Source: an uncultured Frankineae bacterium (lineage in GTDB: Bacteria > Actinomycetota > Actinomycetes > Mycobacteriales > SCTD01). Taken from it: 10,036 bases of DNA. The notes below the pieces were generated by a model. That model worked only from the letters and a program-made list of their open reading frames with translations, made no database searches and was not told the DNA's origin. Shown piece by piece: positions 1 to 6,894 of the stretch; the stretch's first letter is position 1; every line of letters begins with the position of its first letter. The DNA lies in NCBI GenBank assembly GCA_902805805.1, contig CADCUE010000161.1, positions 1 to 10,036 on the forward strand, written 5' to 3'. The position numbers were made by a program, and so were the translations under genes.

Positions 1-867
1 GGGCGCCTCCTCGTGGGGGAAGTGCCCGACGCCGTCGAGCACCTGCAGCTCGTAGGGCGCGTCCACCCAGGCGCCCGAGCCGTGGGCCGTGCGCGCGAGC
101 AGCAGCGGGTCGAGGTCGCCGTGCAGCTGCAGCGTCGGCACGCCGACGCGGCGCTCGAGCAGGTGCAGGAAGCGCCAGCCGCTCGGGCGCGTGCGCGAGC
201 GGACCGCCCAGCGGTACCACTCCATCGAGCAGTGCGCGACGCCCGGCACCTGCACCGCCGCGCGGCAGCGGGCCTCGGTGTCGGCGTCCGGGTAGCCCGG
301 GCCGCCCCAGCGGCGCAGCAGCTCACCGGCGTACGCCCCGTCGTGCCGCCGCAGCCGGGCCTCGGGGGCGCGCGGCAGCTGGAAGAAGGCGACGGGCGAC
401 AGGGCACGCAGCTGCTCGGGGTCGGTCAGGACCGCCTCCCGCAGCCGCAGGGGGTGGGGCATCCCGAGCACCGCCAGCCGCGAGACGACGCCCGGGTGCA
501 GGCTGGCGACGGTCCACGCCAGCACCCCGCCCCAGTCGTGGCCGACGACCACCGCGTCGCGCGCACCGAGGGCGCGCACCATCCCGGCGACGTCGGACGA
601 CAGGGTGTACGGGTCGTAGCCGCGGGGCGGCTTGTCGGACGCCCCGTAGCCCCGCAGGTCGGGGGCCACGGCACGGAAGCCGGCGTCGCCGAGCGCCACG
701 AGCTGCGCGCGCCAGGCCCACCAGAACTGCGGGAAGCCGTGCAGCAGGAGCACGAGCGGCCCGTCGGCCGGCCCGCACTCCGCGACGTGGAAGCGGGCGC
801 CGTTGGCCGCCACCGAGCGGTGCCGCCAGGGGCCGTCGACGAGGACGGACGACTCCTCGACCGGCAT
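1..867 (-). CDS. ephE: Epoxide hydrolase-type alpha/beta hydrolase, 3' end beyond window
   Basis: This is the first 289 codons of an alpha/beta-hydrolase read from ATG at 867; the frame stays open to base 1, so the C-terminal end is missing. Seen: oxyanion-hole motif HGFPQFWW (residues 43-50), nucleophile motif VGHDWGG with Asp111, a cap with Trp-Tyr-Arg (Tyr218), acid motif GDLDP with Asp253 and base motif GVGHFPHEE with His282. An Asp nucleophile in GHDWGG plus a cap tyrosine in WYR is the pattern of epoxide hydrolases, which open an epoxide through an ester intermediate to give a diol. Haloalkane dehalogenases share the Asp but not the cap tyrosine. No signal peptide is seen, so it is probably cytosolic. 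It lies 67 bases downstream of the holin-like gene on the same strand, as Rv3669-ephE (Rv3670) do in M. tuberculosis; the symbol rests on this context. The natural substrate is unknown. A possible leaderless promoter precedes the ATG. Confidence 0.9.
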   Translation of the reverse strand, partial: MPVEESSVLVDGPWRHRSVAANGARFHVAECGPADGPLVLLLHGFPQFWWAWRAQLVALGDAGFRAVAPDLRGYGASDKPPRGYDPYTLSSDVAGMVRALGARDAVVVGHDWGGVLAWTVASLHPGVVSRLAVLGMPHPLRLREAVLTDPEQLRALSPVAFFQLPRAPEARLRRHDGAYAGELLRRWGGPGYPDADTEARCRAAVQVPGVAHCSMEWYRWAVRSRTRPSGWRFLHLLERRVGVPTLQLHGDLDPLLLARTAHGSGAWVDAPYELQVLDGVGHFPHEEAP

Positions 868-874
868 GCCGGCG

Positions 875-880
875 AGGGTA
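875..880 (-). promoter_or_regulatory. Possible -10 element for a leaderless epoxide hydrolase mRNA
   Basis: On the minus strand TACCCT (880 to 875) fits the TANNNT pattern of actinobacterial -10 boxes and ends seven bases before the ATG at 867. That spacing would put the transcription start on or beside the start codon. No Shine-Dalgarno sequence lies close upstream, which fits a leaderless message. A -35 match is weak (CCGACT at 905-900, 19-base spacer). The element could allow transcription independent of the holin-like gene upstream. Inference only. Confidence 0.35.
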
Positions 881-934
881 GCCAGGCCGCCCCCACCCGA
901 GTCGGTCGAGGGCGGCCGGCTCAGTCGTGCGGCG

Positions 935-1396
935 TCAGGGGCGGGTCGGGTGCTTGGCCCACGCGACGTCGTCCTTGACCGTGGCGATGGTCTTCTCGGG
1001 CGGGCCGACCTTGCTCAGCTGCTTCTTGCCGAGCAGCCCGAGGACCGCCGCCACGACCAGGTACAGCATGCCGACGATGAAGAAGCCCCAGCCCAGGCCG
1101 ATGCCGAACCAGCTGATGGCGTAGGCGAGGGCGATCGACAGGAAGATCAGGGCGAACAGGCCCATGAACCCGGCGCCGCCGAGCATGCCCGCGCCCTTGC
1201 CGGCGTGGGCGACCTCCTTCTTCAGCTCGGCCTTGGCGAGGGCGACCTCCTGCGACACGAGCACGGACAGGTCCTTGGTCGCCGTCGCGACGAGCTCGCC
1301 GAGGCTCTTCTCGCCGCCGTGCGTGCTGCCGTCGCTCGAGGAGGGTCGGGCGCCGGCCTTCACGCTCGTGGGGGTGGTCGTCGTCGGGGCAGTCAC
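935..1396 (-). CDS. Phage-holin-3_6 family (DUF1469) membrane protein
   Basis: 153 residues from a GTG start chosen because GAGGAGGA stands six bases before it. Residues 1-30 are rich in Thr, Ser and Pro and look disordered. Residues 31-66 (LGELV, then LVSQEVALAKAELKKEV) form an amphipathic helix typical of actinobacterial proteins labelled phage holin family, Actinobacteriophage holin superfamily III or DUF1469. Two hydrophobic segments follow at about 72-96 and 100-122, with a short Gly-rich turn between, then a basic tail. Despite the family name there is no phage context; these are ordinary chromosomal inner-membrane proteins of unproven function. The gene sits just upstream of the epoxide hydrolase gene, as Rv3669 does before ephE in mycobacteria. 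It is divergent from the mrp operon. The family call is firm; no function can be claimed. Confidence 0.88.
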   Translation of the reverse strand: MTAPTTTTPTSVKAGARPSSSDGSTHGGEKSLGELVATATKDLSVLVSQEVALAKAELKKEVAHAGKGAGMLGGAGFMGLFALIFLSIALAYAISWFGIGLGWGFFIVGMLYLVVAAVLGLLGKKQLSKVGPPEKTIATVKDDVAWAKHPTRP

Positions 1397-1402
1397 TGCA
1401 CG

Positions 1403-1410
1403 TCCTCCTC
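1403..1410 (-). promoter_or_regulatory. Shine-Dalgarno site of the holin-like gene
   Basis: On the minus strand GAGGAGGA ends six bases before the GTG at 1396-1394. It is one of the strongest ribosome binding sites in the window and decides the start codon of this gene. Confidence 0.8.
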
Positions 1411-1415
1411 GCGAC

Positions 1416-1432
1416 GCCGGGGGTCCCCCGGC
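1416..1432. repeat. Perfect 17-base GC palindrome upstream of the holin-like gene
   Basis: GCCGGGGG-T-CCCCCGGC: two perfect 8-base arms around one central base. It lies five bases upstream of the Shine-Dalgarno site of the holin-like gene, inside the divergent gap shared with mrpA. With a one-base centre it cannot fold neatly as an RNA hairpin unless inner pairs open, so a protein-binding operator is as plausible as an RNA structure. Its function is unknown. Confidence 0.6.
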
Positions 1433-1512
1433 GCAGTCCTCATCCGGTCCCGCTGGTCCGGTGCTGCCGAGCCACTACCCGGGGCGCGAGCGGCTGACAC
1501 GACGCGTGACCG

Positions 1513-1518
1513 TAGGCT
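1513..1518 (+). promoter_or_regulatory. Weak -10 candidate for the mrp operon
   Basis: TAGGCT fits TANNNT. Transcription would start near 1525, giving a leader of about 82 bases before mrpA. The nearest -35-like sequence, CTGACA at 1494-1499, lies only 13 bases upstream, which is too close for a standard sigma-70-type promoter. The call is therefore tentative. Confidence 0.28.
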
Positions 1519-1549
1519 GGTCAGCGGTGAGCCGGGAAGCCTGGTCGGC

Positions 1550-1579
1550 GGCCACGACGATCCTGTCCGCGTCGTGGTC
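1550..1579 (+). promoter_or_regulatory. Hairpin in the likely mrpA 5' leader
   Basis: GGCCACGACG (1550-1559) pairs with CGTCGTGGTC (1570-1579): ten pairs including one G-U, with a 10-base loop. It ends 18 bases before the GGAGG of mrpA. There is no U-run after it, so it is not an obvious terminator. It could be a leader structure affecting translation or stability of the mrp message, or simply GC-rich chance pairing. Confidence 0.35.
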
Positions 1580-1597
1580 TGGTCCGCCGTCGCGCCC

Positions 1598-1602
1598 GGA
1601 GG
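1598..1602 (+). promoter_or_regulatory. Shine-Dalgarno site of mrpA
   Basis: GGAGG stands four bases before the GTG at 1607, the only good ribosome binding site near the N-terminus of MrpA. The upstream in-frame GTG at 1574 has no such site, so 1607 is the preferred start. Confidence 0.7.
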
Positions 1603-1606
1603 TGCT

Positions 1607-3952
1607 GTGCTCGCCCTGCTGGTCCTGCACCTCGTCCTGGCGCTCGTCGCGCCGGCCGCGGCGCGGCTCCTGGACCGGCGGGTGTTCCTGCTGGCGGCGG
1701 TCGCCCCGGCGGCCACCAGCGCGTGGGCCGCGACGCAGGCCGCGCAGGTCCTCGACGGCCGTCCCGTCACGTCGTCCACCGAGTGGGTGCCCGGCCTCGG
1801 CCTGACGCTCGACCTGGTGCTGGACCCCCTGGCCCTGCTCATGGTCACGCTCGTCTCGGGCGTCGGCACGCTCGTCTTCCTGTACTGCGCCGGCTACTTC
1901 TCCCCCGGTCAGGCCGGGCTCGGGCGCTTCGCCGGGGTCCTGACCGGCTTCTCCGGCGCCATGCTCGGACTCGTCCTGTCCGACGACCTGCTGCTGCTGT
2001 ACGTCTTCTGGGAGCTCACGAGCGTCACCTCCTGGCTGCTCATCGGCTTCGACGACGAGTCGGAGGAGAGCCGCCGTGCGGCGCAGCAGGCGCTCCTGGT
2101 GACCACGCTCGGCGGCCTGGTGATGCTGCTCGGCCTGGTCCTGCTGGTCCAGGAGGCCGGGACGGCCTCGCTGGCGGCGATCCTCGCCGACCCGCCGCGG
2201 GGCACGACCGTCGCCGTCGCGCTCGTGCTCGTCCTCGTCGGGGCCTTCACCAAGAGCGCCCAGGTGCCCTTCCACCCGTGGCTGCCGGCGGCGATGGCCG
2301 CGCCGACGCCGGTGTCGGCCTACCTGCACGCCGCGGCGATGGTGAAGGCCGGCGTCTACCTCGTCGCCCGCCTCGCCCCGGCCTTCGCCGTGGTGGCGCC
2401 GTGGCGGCCGCTGGTGCTCACCGTCGGCCTCGCCACGATGCTCGTCGGCGGCTGGCGCTCGCTGCGCCAGTCCGACCTCAAGCGCCTGCTGGCCTTCGGC
2501 ACCGTCAGCCAGCTCGGCTTCCTCATGGTGCTGCTCGGCGCCGGGACGCCGGAGGCCGCGATGGCCGGCGCCGCGCTGCTGCTCGCCCACGGCCTGTTCA
2601 AGTCGACGCTGTTCCTCACCGTCGGCGTCGTCGACCACGCCACCGGCACGCGCGACCTGCGCCTGCTGTCCGGGCTGGCCCGGCGCATGCCGGTGCTCAC
2701 CGTGGTCGCCACGCTCGCCGCGCTGTCGATGGCGGGCGTCCCGCCGCTGCTCGGCTTCCTCTCCAAGGAGGCGGCGTACGAGGCGTTCCTGCACGGCGGC
2801 CTGGCCGACCGGCTGGTGTTCGTGGGGGTGTTCCTCGGCTCGGTGCTCACCGCGGCCTACAGCGCCCGCTTCGTCTGGGGCGCCTTCGCGAGCAAGCCCG
2901 GGTGCGCCGACACCCCGGTCCACGCGCCGTCGGCGGCGTTCCTGTCGCCGGTCGTCGTCCTCGGCCTCGCCGGGCTCGTGCTGGGCCTGCTGCCGGGCCT
3001 CGCCGACCCGCTCGTGCAGGCGTACGCCGACAGCTACCCGCGGGAGGAGGTCGAGCACCTCGCGCTGTGGCACGGCCTCACGCCCGCGCTCGGCTGGTCG
3101 GTCCTCACGCTGGCCGCGGGCGCCGCGCTGTTCGTCCTGCGCGACCCGGTGCGCGCCGTGCAGCGCCGGGCGTCGCGGGTGCTCGGCGTCGTCGACGCCG
3201 ACCGCAGCTACGACGCGGGCCTGTCGGGTCTCGACCGGCTGGCGCAGCGGTCGACGGCCGTGGTGCAGAGCGGCTCGCTGCCCGTCTACCTCGGCACGGT
3301 GCTGCTGACGCTGGTCGCGCTGACCGGCGGCGCGCTGGCGGCCGGCACCCGCATCACGGGCGACCTGACCGCGTGGGACCGGCCGATGCAGGCCGTCGTC
3401 GCGGTGGTCGTCGGCGCGGCCGCGGTCGCGACGGCCCGCGCGCACCGCCGCTTCACCGCCGTGCTGCTGCTCGGCGCGGTGGGCTACGGCGTGGCCGTGC
3501 TGTTCGTCCTGCACGGCGGGCCCGACCTCGCGCTCACGCAGTTCCTCGTCGAGACGCTGACGCTCGTGCTGTTCGTCTTCGTCCTGCGCCGCCTGCCCAG
3601 CAGCTTCACGCCGCAGCGGCTGAGGCTGCCGCAGGCGCTGCGCATCGCGATCGCGGTCGCGGTCGGCGTCGTCGTCACCGCCGCCGTCCTGGTCGCCGGC
3701 CAGGCGCGCACGGCCCCGCCCGCGTCGCAGGCCTACCTCGACCGGGCGCTGCCCGAGGGCGGCGGCAGCAACGTCGTCAACGTCGTGCTCGTCGACTTCC
3801 GCGGCTTCGACACCCTGGGGGAGATCACCGTGCTGGCCGTCGCAGCGCTCGGGATCGGCAGCCTCGTGCTCGCCGGTCGCCGCACCCGGCCGGAGCGCAC
3901 CAGCGTGCCCGTCGTCGACGCCGCCGACGACGGCGAGCGGGTGCAGGCGTGA
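1607..3952 (+). CDS. mrpA: Mrp-type Na+(K+)/H+ antiporter subunit A
   Basis: 781 residues from GTG 1607. The largest Mrp subunit, related to NuoL of respiratory complex I, it is thought to carry part of the proton path and the cation path of the antiporter. Seen: many membrane helices; the helix-5 glutamate in FWELTSVTSWLLIGF (Glu136); Lys216 in AFTKSAQVPFHPWLP; His241 and Lys247 in the LHAAAMVKAGVYL segment; AHGLFKSTLF (His328, Lys332); GFLSKEA (Lys387). The C-terminal part adds the MrpA-specific region: GPDLALTQFLVETLTLV (about 637-653, Glu649) and VDFRGFDTLGEITVLA (about 729-744, Glu741), the latter matching the MbhE/DUF4040-like end. Length is close to that of stand-alone Bacillus MrpA (about 800), and MrpB is encoded separately, unlike the fused AB forms of group 2 operons. 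The stop overlaps the mrpB start (GTGA). The in-frame extension back to 803 is rejected as non-coding. Confidence 0.97.
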   Translation: MLALLVLHLVLALVAPAAARLLDRRVFLLAAVAPAATSAWAATQAAQVLDGRPVTSSTEWVPGLGLTLDLVLDPLALLMVTLVSGVGTLVFLYCAGYFSPGQAGLGRFAGVLTGFSGAMLGLVLSDDLLLLYVFWELTSVTSWLLIGFDDESEESRRAAQQALLVTTLGGLVMLLGLVLLVQEAGTASLAAILADPPRGTTVAVALVLVLVGAFTKSAQVPFHPWLPAAMAAPTPVSAYLHAAAMVKAGVYLVARLAPAFAVVAPWRPLVLTVGLATMLVGGWRSLRQSDLKRLLAFGTVSQLGFLMVLLGAGTPEAAMAGAALLLAHGLFKSTLFLTVGVVDHATGTRDLRLLSGLARRMPVLTVVATLAALSMAGVPPLLGFLSKEAAYEAFLHGGLADRLVFVGVFLGSVLTAAYSARFVWGAFASKPGCADTPVHAPSAAFLSPVVVLGLAGLVLGLLPGLADPLVQAYADSYPREEVEHLALWHGLTPALGWSVLTLAAGAALFVLRDPVRAVQRRASRVLGVVDADRSYDAGLSGLDRLAQRSTAVVQSGSLPVYLGTVLLTLVALTGGALAAGTRITGDLTAWDRPMQAVVAVVVGAAAVATARAHRRFTAVLLLGAVGYGVAVLFVLHGGPDLALTQFLVETLTLVLFVFVLRRLPSSFTPQRLRLPQALRIAIAVAVGVVVTAAVLVAGQARTAPPASQAYLDRALPEGGGSNVVNVVLVDFRGFDTLGEITVLAVAALGIGSLVLAGRRTRPERTSVPVVDAADDGERVQA

Positions 3953-4398
3953 GCCGGCAGCCGCAGGCGGACGCGCGCTCGTCGGTCGTCCTCGAGACCG
4001 CCGTCCGCCTGGTCTTCCACACCGTGCTCGTCTTCGGCGTCTACCTGCTGTTCGCCGGCCACAACCAGCCCGGCGGCGGCTTCGTCGGCGGGCTCGTCGC
4101 CGGCTCGGCGTTCGTCCTGCGCTACGCCGTGACCGGCCGTGAGGGCATCGACCGCGCCGTGCCGCTCGACCCGTCGCTCCCGCTCGGGGCGGGGCTGCTG
4201 CTCGCCGCGGGCACCGGCGCCGCCGCCTGGCTGTTCGGCGGGCAGTTCCTCGAGAGCGGCAAGGTCGAGCTCGACCTGCCGGTGCTCGGCGCGGTCAAGG
4301 CCACCAGCGCCCTGCCGTTCGACACGGGGGTGTTCCTCGTCGTGGTCGGGCTCGTGCTGGTCATGCTCCGCACGCTCGGCGCGGAGGCGGAGCAGTGA
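3949..4398 (+). CDS. mrpB: Mrp-type Na+(K+)/H+ antiporter subunit B
   Basis: 149 residues from a GTG that overlaps the mrpA stop by four bases (GTGA). No good Shine-Dalgarno site precedes it, so translation is probably coupled to mrpA. It carries the MnhB signature FAGHNQPGGGFVGGL (about 35-49), which follows the first membrane helix and joins the second, then further hydrophobic stretches around 78-95 and 125-142. MrpB packs beside the C-terminal part of MrpA in the antiporter complex and is required for activity in the Bacillus systems studied. It ends LGAEAEQ, where its stop overlaps mrpC. Confidence 0.96.
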   Translation: MSRQPQADARSSVVLETAVRLVFHTVLVFGVYLLFAGHNQPGGGFVGGLVAGSAFVLRYAVTGREGIDRAVPLDPSLPLGAGLLLAAGTGAAAWLFGGQFLESGKVELDLPVLGAVKATSALPFDTGVFLVVVGLVLVMLRTLGAEAEQ

Positions 4399-4802
4399 CC
4401 GGCAACCTCTCGCTCGCGCTGCTCATCGGCCTGCTCTACGCCGTCGGCACCTACCTGCTCCTGCAGCGCACGCTGACCCGCGTCGTCCTCGGCCTGGGCC
4501 TGCTCAGCCACGGGGCCAACCTGCTCCTGCTCGTGGCCGGCGGACCGCCCGGGGCGGTGCCCTTCAGCGGCCGCACCGACGGCGCCGCCGGAGCCGGCAC
4601 GGCCGACCCACTGCCGCAGGCGATGGTGCTCACCGCCATCGTCATCACCTTCGGCGTGACCGCGTTCCTGCTTGCGCTCGCCTTCCGCAGCTGGCTGCTC
4701 ACCGGCGAGGACTTCGTCCAGGACGACGTCGAGGACCGCCGCATCGCCGCCGCCTCACCGCAGTCTCGCCCGCACCCCGCCCGGCCGGAGGACGACGCGT
4801 GA
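4395..4802 (+). CDS. mrpC: Mrp-type Na+(K+)/H+ antiporter subunit C
   Basis: 135 residues from GTG 4395, overlapping the mrpB stop (GTGA); GGAGG at 4383-4387 and GGAG at 4389-4392 lie just before. It is a NuoK-like protein with three membrane helices (about 6-23, 28-49, 78-100). Signatures are GLGLLSHGANLLLL (about 33-46) and DPLPQAMVLTAIVITFGVTA (about 71-90). A loop rich in Gly and Ala (about 54-70) separates helices 2 and 3, and the hydrophilic tail of about 35 residues is longer than in Bacillus MrpC (about 113 residues). It acts in the membrane between the MrpA and MrpD modules. Confidence 0.96.
   Translation: MTGNLSLALLIGLLYAVGTYLLLQRTLTRVVLGLGLLSHGANLLLLVAGGPPGAVPFSGRTDGAAGAGTADPLPQAMVLTAIVITFGVTAFLLALAFRSWLLTGEDFVQDDVEDRRIAAASPQSRPHPARPEDDA
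4787..4792 (+). promoter_or_regulatory. Shine-Dalgarno site of mrpD
   Basis: GGAGGA lies within the last codons of mrpC, nine bases before ATG 4802 and six before the in-frame GTG 4799. Either start is possible and they differ by one residue; ATG is taken. Confidence 0.6.
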
Positions 4803-6331
4803 TGCGCGTGCTCGTGCCGCTGCCCGTGGTGCTCCCGCTGCTCGCCGCCGCCCTCAACGTGCTGCTGGCGCGCTGGCAGGGTCTGCAGCGGGCGGTGTCG
4901 GTGCTGACGCTGTCCGCGGTGCTCGCCACCGCAGTCCTGCTGCTGCGCGAGGCCGACGGCTCCGGTGCGACGGTCGTGCAGCTCGGCGGCTGGGCGGCGC
5001 CGGCCGGCATCTCGCTGGTCGCCGACCGGCTGTCGACGCTGCTGCTGGCGGTCTCGGCGGGCGTCCTGCTGGCCGTCCTGCTCTACGCGATCGGGCAGGG
5101 CGTCACCGACGCGCGGCGCAGCCAGGTGGCGGTGTTCCACCCGTGCTACCTCGTGCTCGCCGCCGGCGTCTCGATGGCGTTCCTGACCGGCGACCTGTTC
5201 AACCTGTTCGTGGCGTTCGAGGTCATGCTCGTCGCGTCGTACGTCCTGATCACGCTGGACGGCGGCGCGGAGCAGGTGCGGGCCGGCATGACCTACGTCG
5301 TCACCAGCCTGGTCGCCTCGGTGCTGTTCGTGACGGCCGTCGGGCTCGTCTACGCCGCGACCGGCACGGTCAACATGGCCGACGCCGCCGTCCGGCTGCA
5401 GGACGTGCCGGACGGCGTGCGCGTCGCCCTCGGGCTCACCCTGCTGGTCGTCTTCGGCATCAAGGCGGCCATCTTCCCGCTGTTCTCCTGGCTGCCCGAC
5501 AGCTACCCCACGGCGCCCTCGCCGGTCACCGCGGTGTTCGCCGGCCTGCTCACCAAGGTCGGGGTCTACGCGATCCTGCGCACGCAGACGCTGCTGTTCC
5601 CGGGCTCGCCGGCCATCGACCGGGTGCTGCTCGTCATCGCGATCCTGACGATGGTCGTGGGCATCCTCGGCGCCCTCGTGCAGGACGACCTCAAGCGGCT
5701 GCTGTCGTTCACGATCGTGAGCCACATCGGCTACATGCTGCTGGGGCTCGGGCTCGCGTCCACCGCCGGCCTCGCCGGCGCGGTGATCTACACCGTCCAC
5801 CACATCGTCGTGCAGACCACGCTGTTCCTCGTCGCCGGGCTGGTCGAGCGGCGCGAGGGCACCGCGTCGCTGCGCCGGTCGGGCGGCCTGCAGCACGTCG
5901 CGCCCCTGCTCGCCGTGCTCTACCTGCTGCCGGCGCTCTCGCTCGCCGGGATCCCGCCGCTGTCGGGCTTCGTGGCCAAGCTCGGGCTGCTGCAGGCCGG
6001 GCTCGCCGACGGCGGCGCGCTGGCGCTCACCGCCGTGGCAGCCGCGGTGCTCACCAGCCTGCTGACGCTGTACGCCGTGGGCCGCGTCTTCAGCGAGGTG
6101 TTCTGGGGACCGGTCGCCGACGTCGTCGCCGACGCCGACCGCACCGACCGGGTCGACGTCGGCACGGCCAGCACCCCTGGCCTCATGCTCGGAGCGGCCG
6201 TCGTCGCGGTCGTGGCGGGGCTCGCGATCACCGTCGTCGCCGGCCCGCTGTACGGCCTGTCGGAGCGGGCCGCCGAGGACCTCGTCTCGCCCGACGGCTA
6301 CGTCAGCGCGGTCCTGGACGGTGCGCCGTGA
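4802..6331 (+). CDS. mrpD: Mrp-type Na+(K+)/H+ antiporter subunit D
   Basis: 509 residues from ATG 4802, which shares one base with the mrpC stop. It belongs to the NuoM/NuoN-like proton-translocating family. Seen: helix-5 glutamate in FNLFVAFEVMLVASYVL (Glu140), Lys221 in FGIKAAIFPLFSWLPD, the PTAPSPVTAVFAGLLTKVG segment with Lys252, DDLKRLLSFTIVSHIGY (about 295-311), VHHIVVQTTLFLV (332-344) and SGFVAKLGL with Lys393. These charged membrane residues match the proton-path positions of the family. Length is normal (Bacillus MrpD about 490-500). At the helix where MrpA has His-x3-Lys, this protein has His334-x3-Gln338; I recall the same glutamine in other actinobacterial MrpD proteins. The mrpE start overlaps its stop (GTGA). 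Complex I is excluded because no other nuo genes are present and all Mrp partners are. Confidence 0.97.
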   Translation: MRVLVPLPVVLPLLAAALNVLLARWQGLQRAVSVLTLSAVLATAVLLLREADGSGATVVQLGGWAAPAGISLVADRLSTLLLAVSAGVLLAVLLYAIGQGVTDARRSQVAVFHPCYLVLAAGVSMAFLTGDLFNLFVAFEVMLVASYVLITLDGGAEQVRAGMTYVVTSLVASVLFVTAVGLVYAATGTVNMADAAVRLQDVPDGVRVALGLTLLVVFGIKAAIFPLFSWLPDSYPTAPSPVTAVFAGLLTKVGVYAILRTQTLLFPGSPAIDRVLLVIAILTMVVGILGALVQDDLKRLLSFTIVSHIGYMLLGLGLASTAGLAGAVIYTVHHIVVQTTLFLVAGLVERREGTASLRRSGGLQHVAPLLAVLYLLPALSLAGIPPLSGFVAKLGLLQAGLADGGALALTAVAAAVLTSLLTLYAVGRVFSEVFWGPVADVVADADRTDRVDVGTASTPGLMLGAAVVAVVAGLAITVVAGPLYGLSERAAEDLVSPDGYVSAVLDGAP

Positions 6332-6894
6332 CGCACCGGACCGCGACGATCACGCTGGTGCTCTGGCTGACGGCCGTCTGGGTGGGGCTGTGGGGGTCGG
6401 TCACCGCGGCGAACGTCCTCGGCGGCCTGGCCGTCGCCGGCGTCCTGGTGCTGCTGCTGCCGCTGCCGTCGGGCGGCGGGCACGGCGTCGTGCAGCCCGC
6501 CGCGCTGCTGCGCTTCGCCGCCCGCTTCCTCGCCGACCTCGTCGTCTCGAGCGTGCAGGTGGCCGGGCTGGTCCTGCGCCCGCGCCTGGCGCTGCGGCAG
6601 GGCGTGGTGGCGGTGCGCGTGCCGGGCGCGTCGGAGGGACTCCTGACGCTGCTCGGCAACGCCATCTCGCTCACCCCCGGGACGCTGACCCTCGACGTCG
6701 ACCGGCCGTCGGGGACGCTGTACGTGCACGCCCTCGACGTCGGGCCCGGACCCGGTGGCGTCGACGAGCTGCGCCGCGGGCTGCAGGACCAGGCGGCGGC
6801 CGCGGTGCGCGCCGTCGGGACGTCCGAGGCGCGCGCGCAGCTGCGCCAGGGCAGCGGGGGACACGGCGACCGACGACAGGAGCGACGCCCGTGA
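6328..6894 (+). CDS. mrpE: Mrp-type Na+(K+)/H+ antiporter subunit E
   Basis: 188 residues from GTG 6328, overlapping the mrpD stop. It has an MnhE domain: hydrophobic segments near 7-24 and 28-45, an amphipathic membrane stretch around 59-83, then a soluble part with the signature GNAISLTPGTLTLDV (110-124) and LYVHALDV (131-138). This small subunit has no complex I counterpart and sits at one edge of the Mrp complex. The last 25 or so residues are rich in Gly, Arg and Gln and look like a disordered extension beyond the usual domain. They also encode the Shine-Dalgarno site of mrpF, which may explain part of their composition. Confidence 0.95.
   Translation: MTHRTATITLVLWLTAVWVGLWGSVTAANVLGGLAVAGVLVLLLPLPSGGGHGVVQPAALLRFAARFLADLVVSSVQVAGLVLRPRLALRQGVVAVRVPGASEGLLTLLGNAISLTPGTLTLDVDRPSGTLYVHALDVGPGPGGVDELRRGLQDQAAAAVRAVGTSEARAQLRQGSGGHGDRRQERRP
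6878..6882 (+). promoter_or_regulatory. Shine-Dalgarno site of mrpF
   Basis: AGGAG lies inside the 3' end of mrpE, eight bases before GTG 6891. It supports that start for mrpF, whose start codon overlaps the mrpE stop. Confidence 0.65.

Larger units (their letters stand above)
1397..1606. other. Divergent intergenic region, holin-like gene / mrpA
   Basis: 210 bases between the two divergent start codons. It must hold the promoters of the mrp operon and of the holin-like gene. It contains the 17-base palindrome (1416-1432), a weak -10 candidate for mrp (1513-1518), a leader hairpin (1550-1579) and the mrpA Shine-Dalgarno site (1598-1602). I found no convincing promoter for the minus strand. 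Plus-strand reading frames are open through it, but they lack the codon pattern and similarity of a real gene. Confidence 0.7.

Noticed and set aside
1..867. Haloalkane dehalogenase instead of epoxide hydrolase
   Set aside because: Both share the Asp nucleophile, but the cap Trp-Tyr-Arg tyrosine and the context beside the Rv3669-like gene fit epoxide hydrolase better.
323..896. Minus-strand frames overlapping the hydrolase, with internal ATG starts and in-window stops
   Set aside because: They are other frames of the hydrolase. The true frame has no stop in the window and shows all catalytic motifs.
935..1396. Prophage remnant suggested by the holin family name
   Set aside because: No lysin, tail, integrase or attachment site nearby. 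The family is widespread in actinobacterial chromosomes, and its neighbour here is the usual epoxide hydrolase gene.
803..1606. Long N-terminal extension of the mrpA frame, back to 803
   Set aside because: It runs antisense through the holin-like gene, has low-complexity charged composition, and MrpA homologues begin at about 1607, where a Shine-Dalgarno site is present.
1527..1805. Possible leaderless leader peptide starting at GTG 1527, eight bases after TAGGCT
   Set aside because: The frame runs deep into mrpA out of frame with no gene-like composition; it is more likely chance.
1475..3514. 679-codon open frame on the minus strand opposite mrpA
   Set aside because: Low-complexity Arg/Gln/Glu/Asp/His-rich translation typical of antisense frames in GC-rich DNA; mrpA on the other strand is clearly the gene.
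1723..3948. Frame upstream of mrpB, in frame with it, inside mrpA
   Set aside because: Arg/Pro/Ala-rich out-of-frame translation of mrpA; the real mrpB begins at the GTG overlapping the mrpA stop.
4451..5896. 481-codon minus-strand frame opposite mrpC and mrpD
   Set aside because: Same antisense artefact; no family motifs, while mrpC and mrpD motifs are clear.
4395..6331. NuoK/NuoM-like genes as part of respiratory complex I
   Set aside because: No other nuo genes. The flanking mrpA, B, E, F and G genes, in the standard order, show this is an Mrp antiporter.
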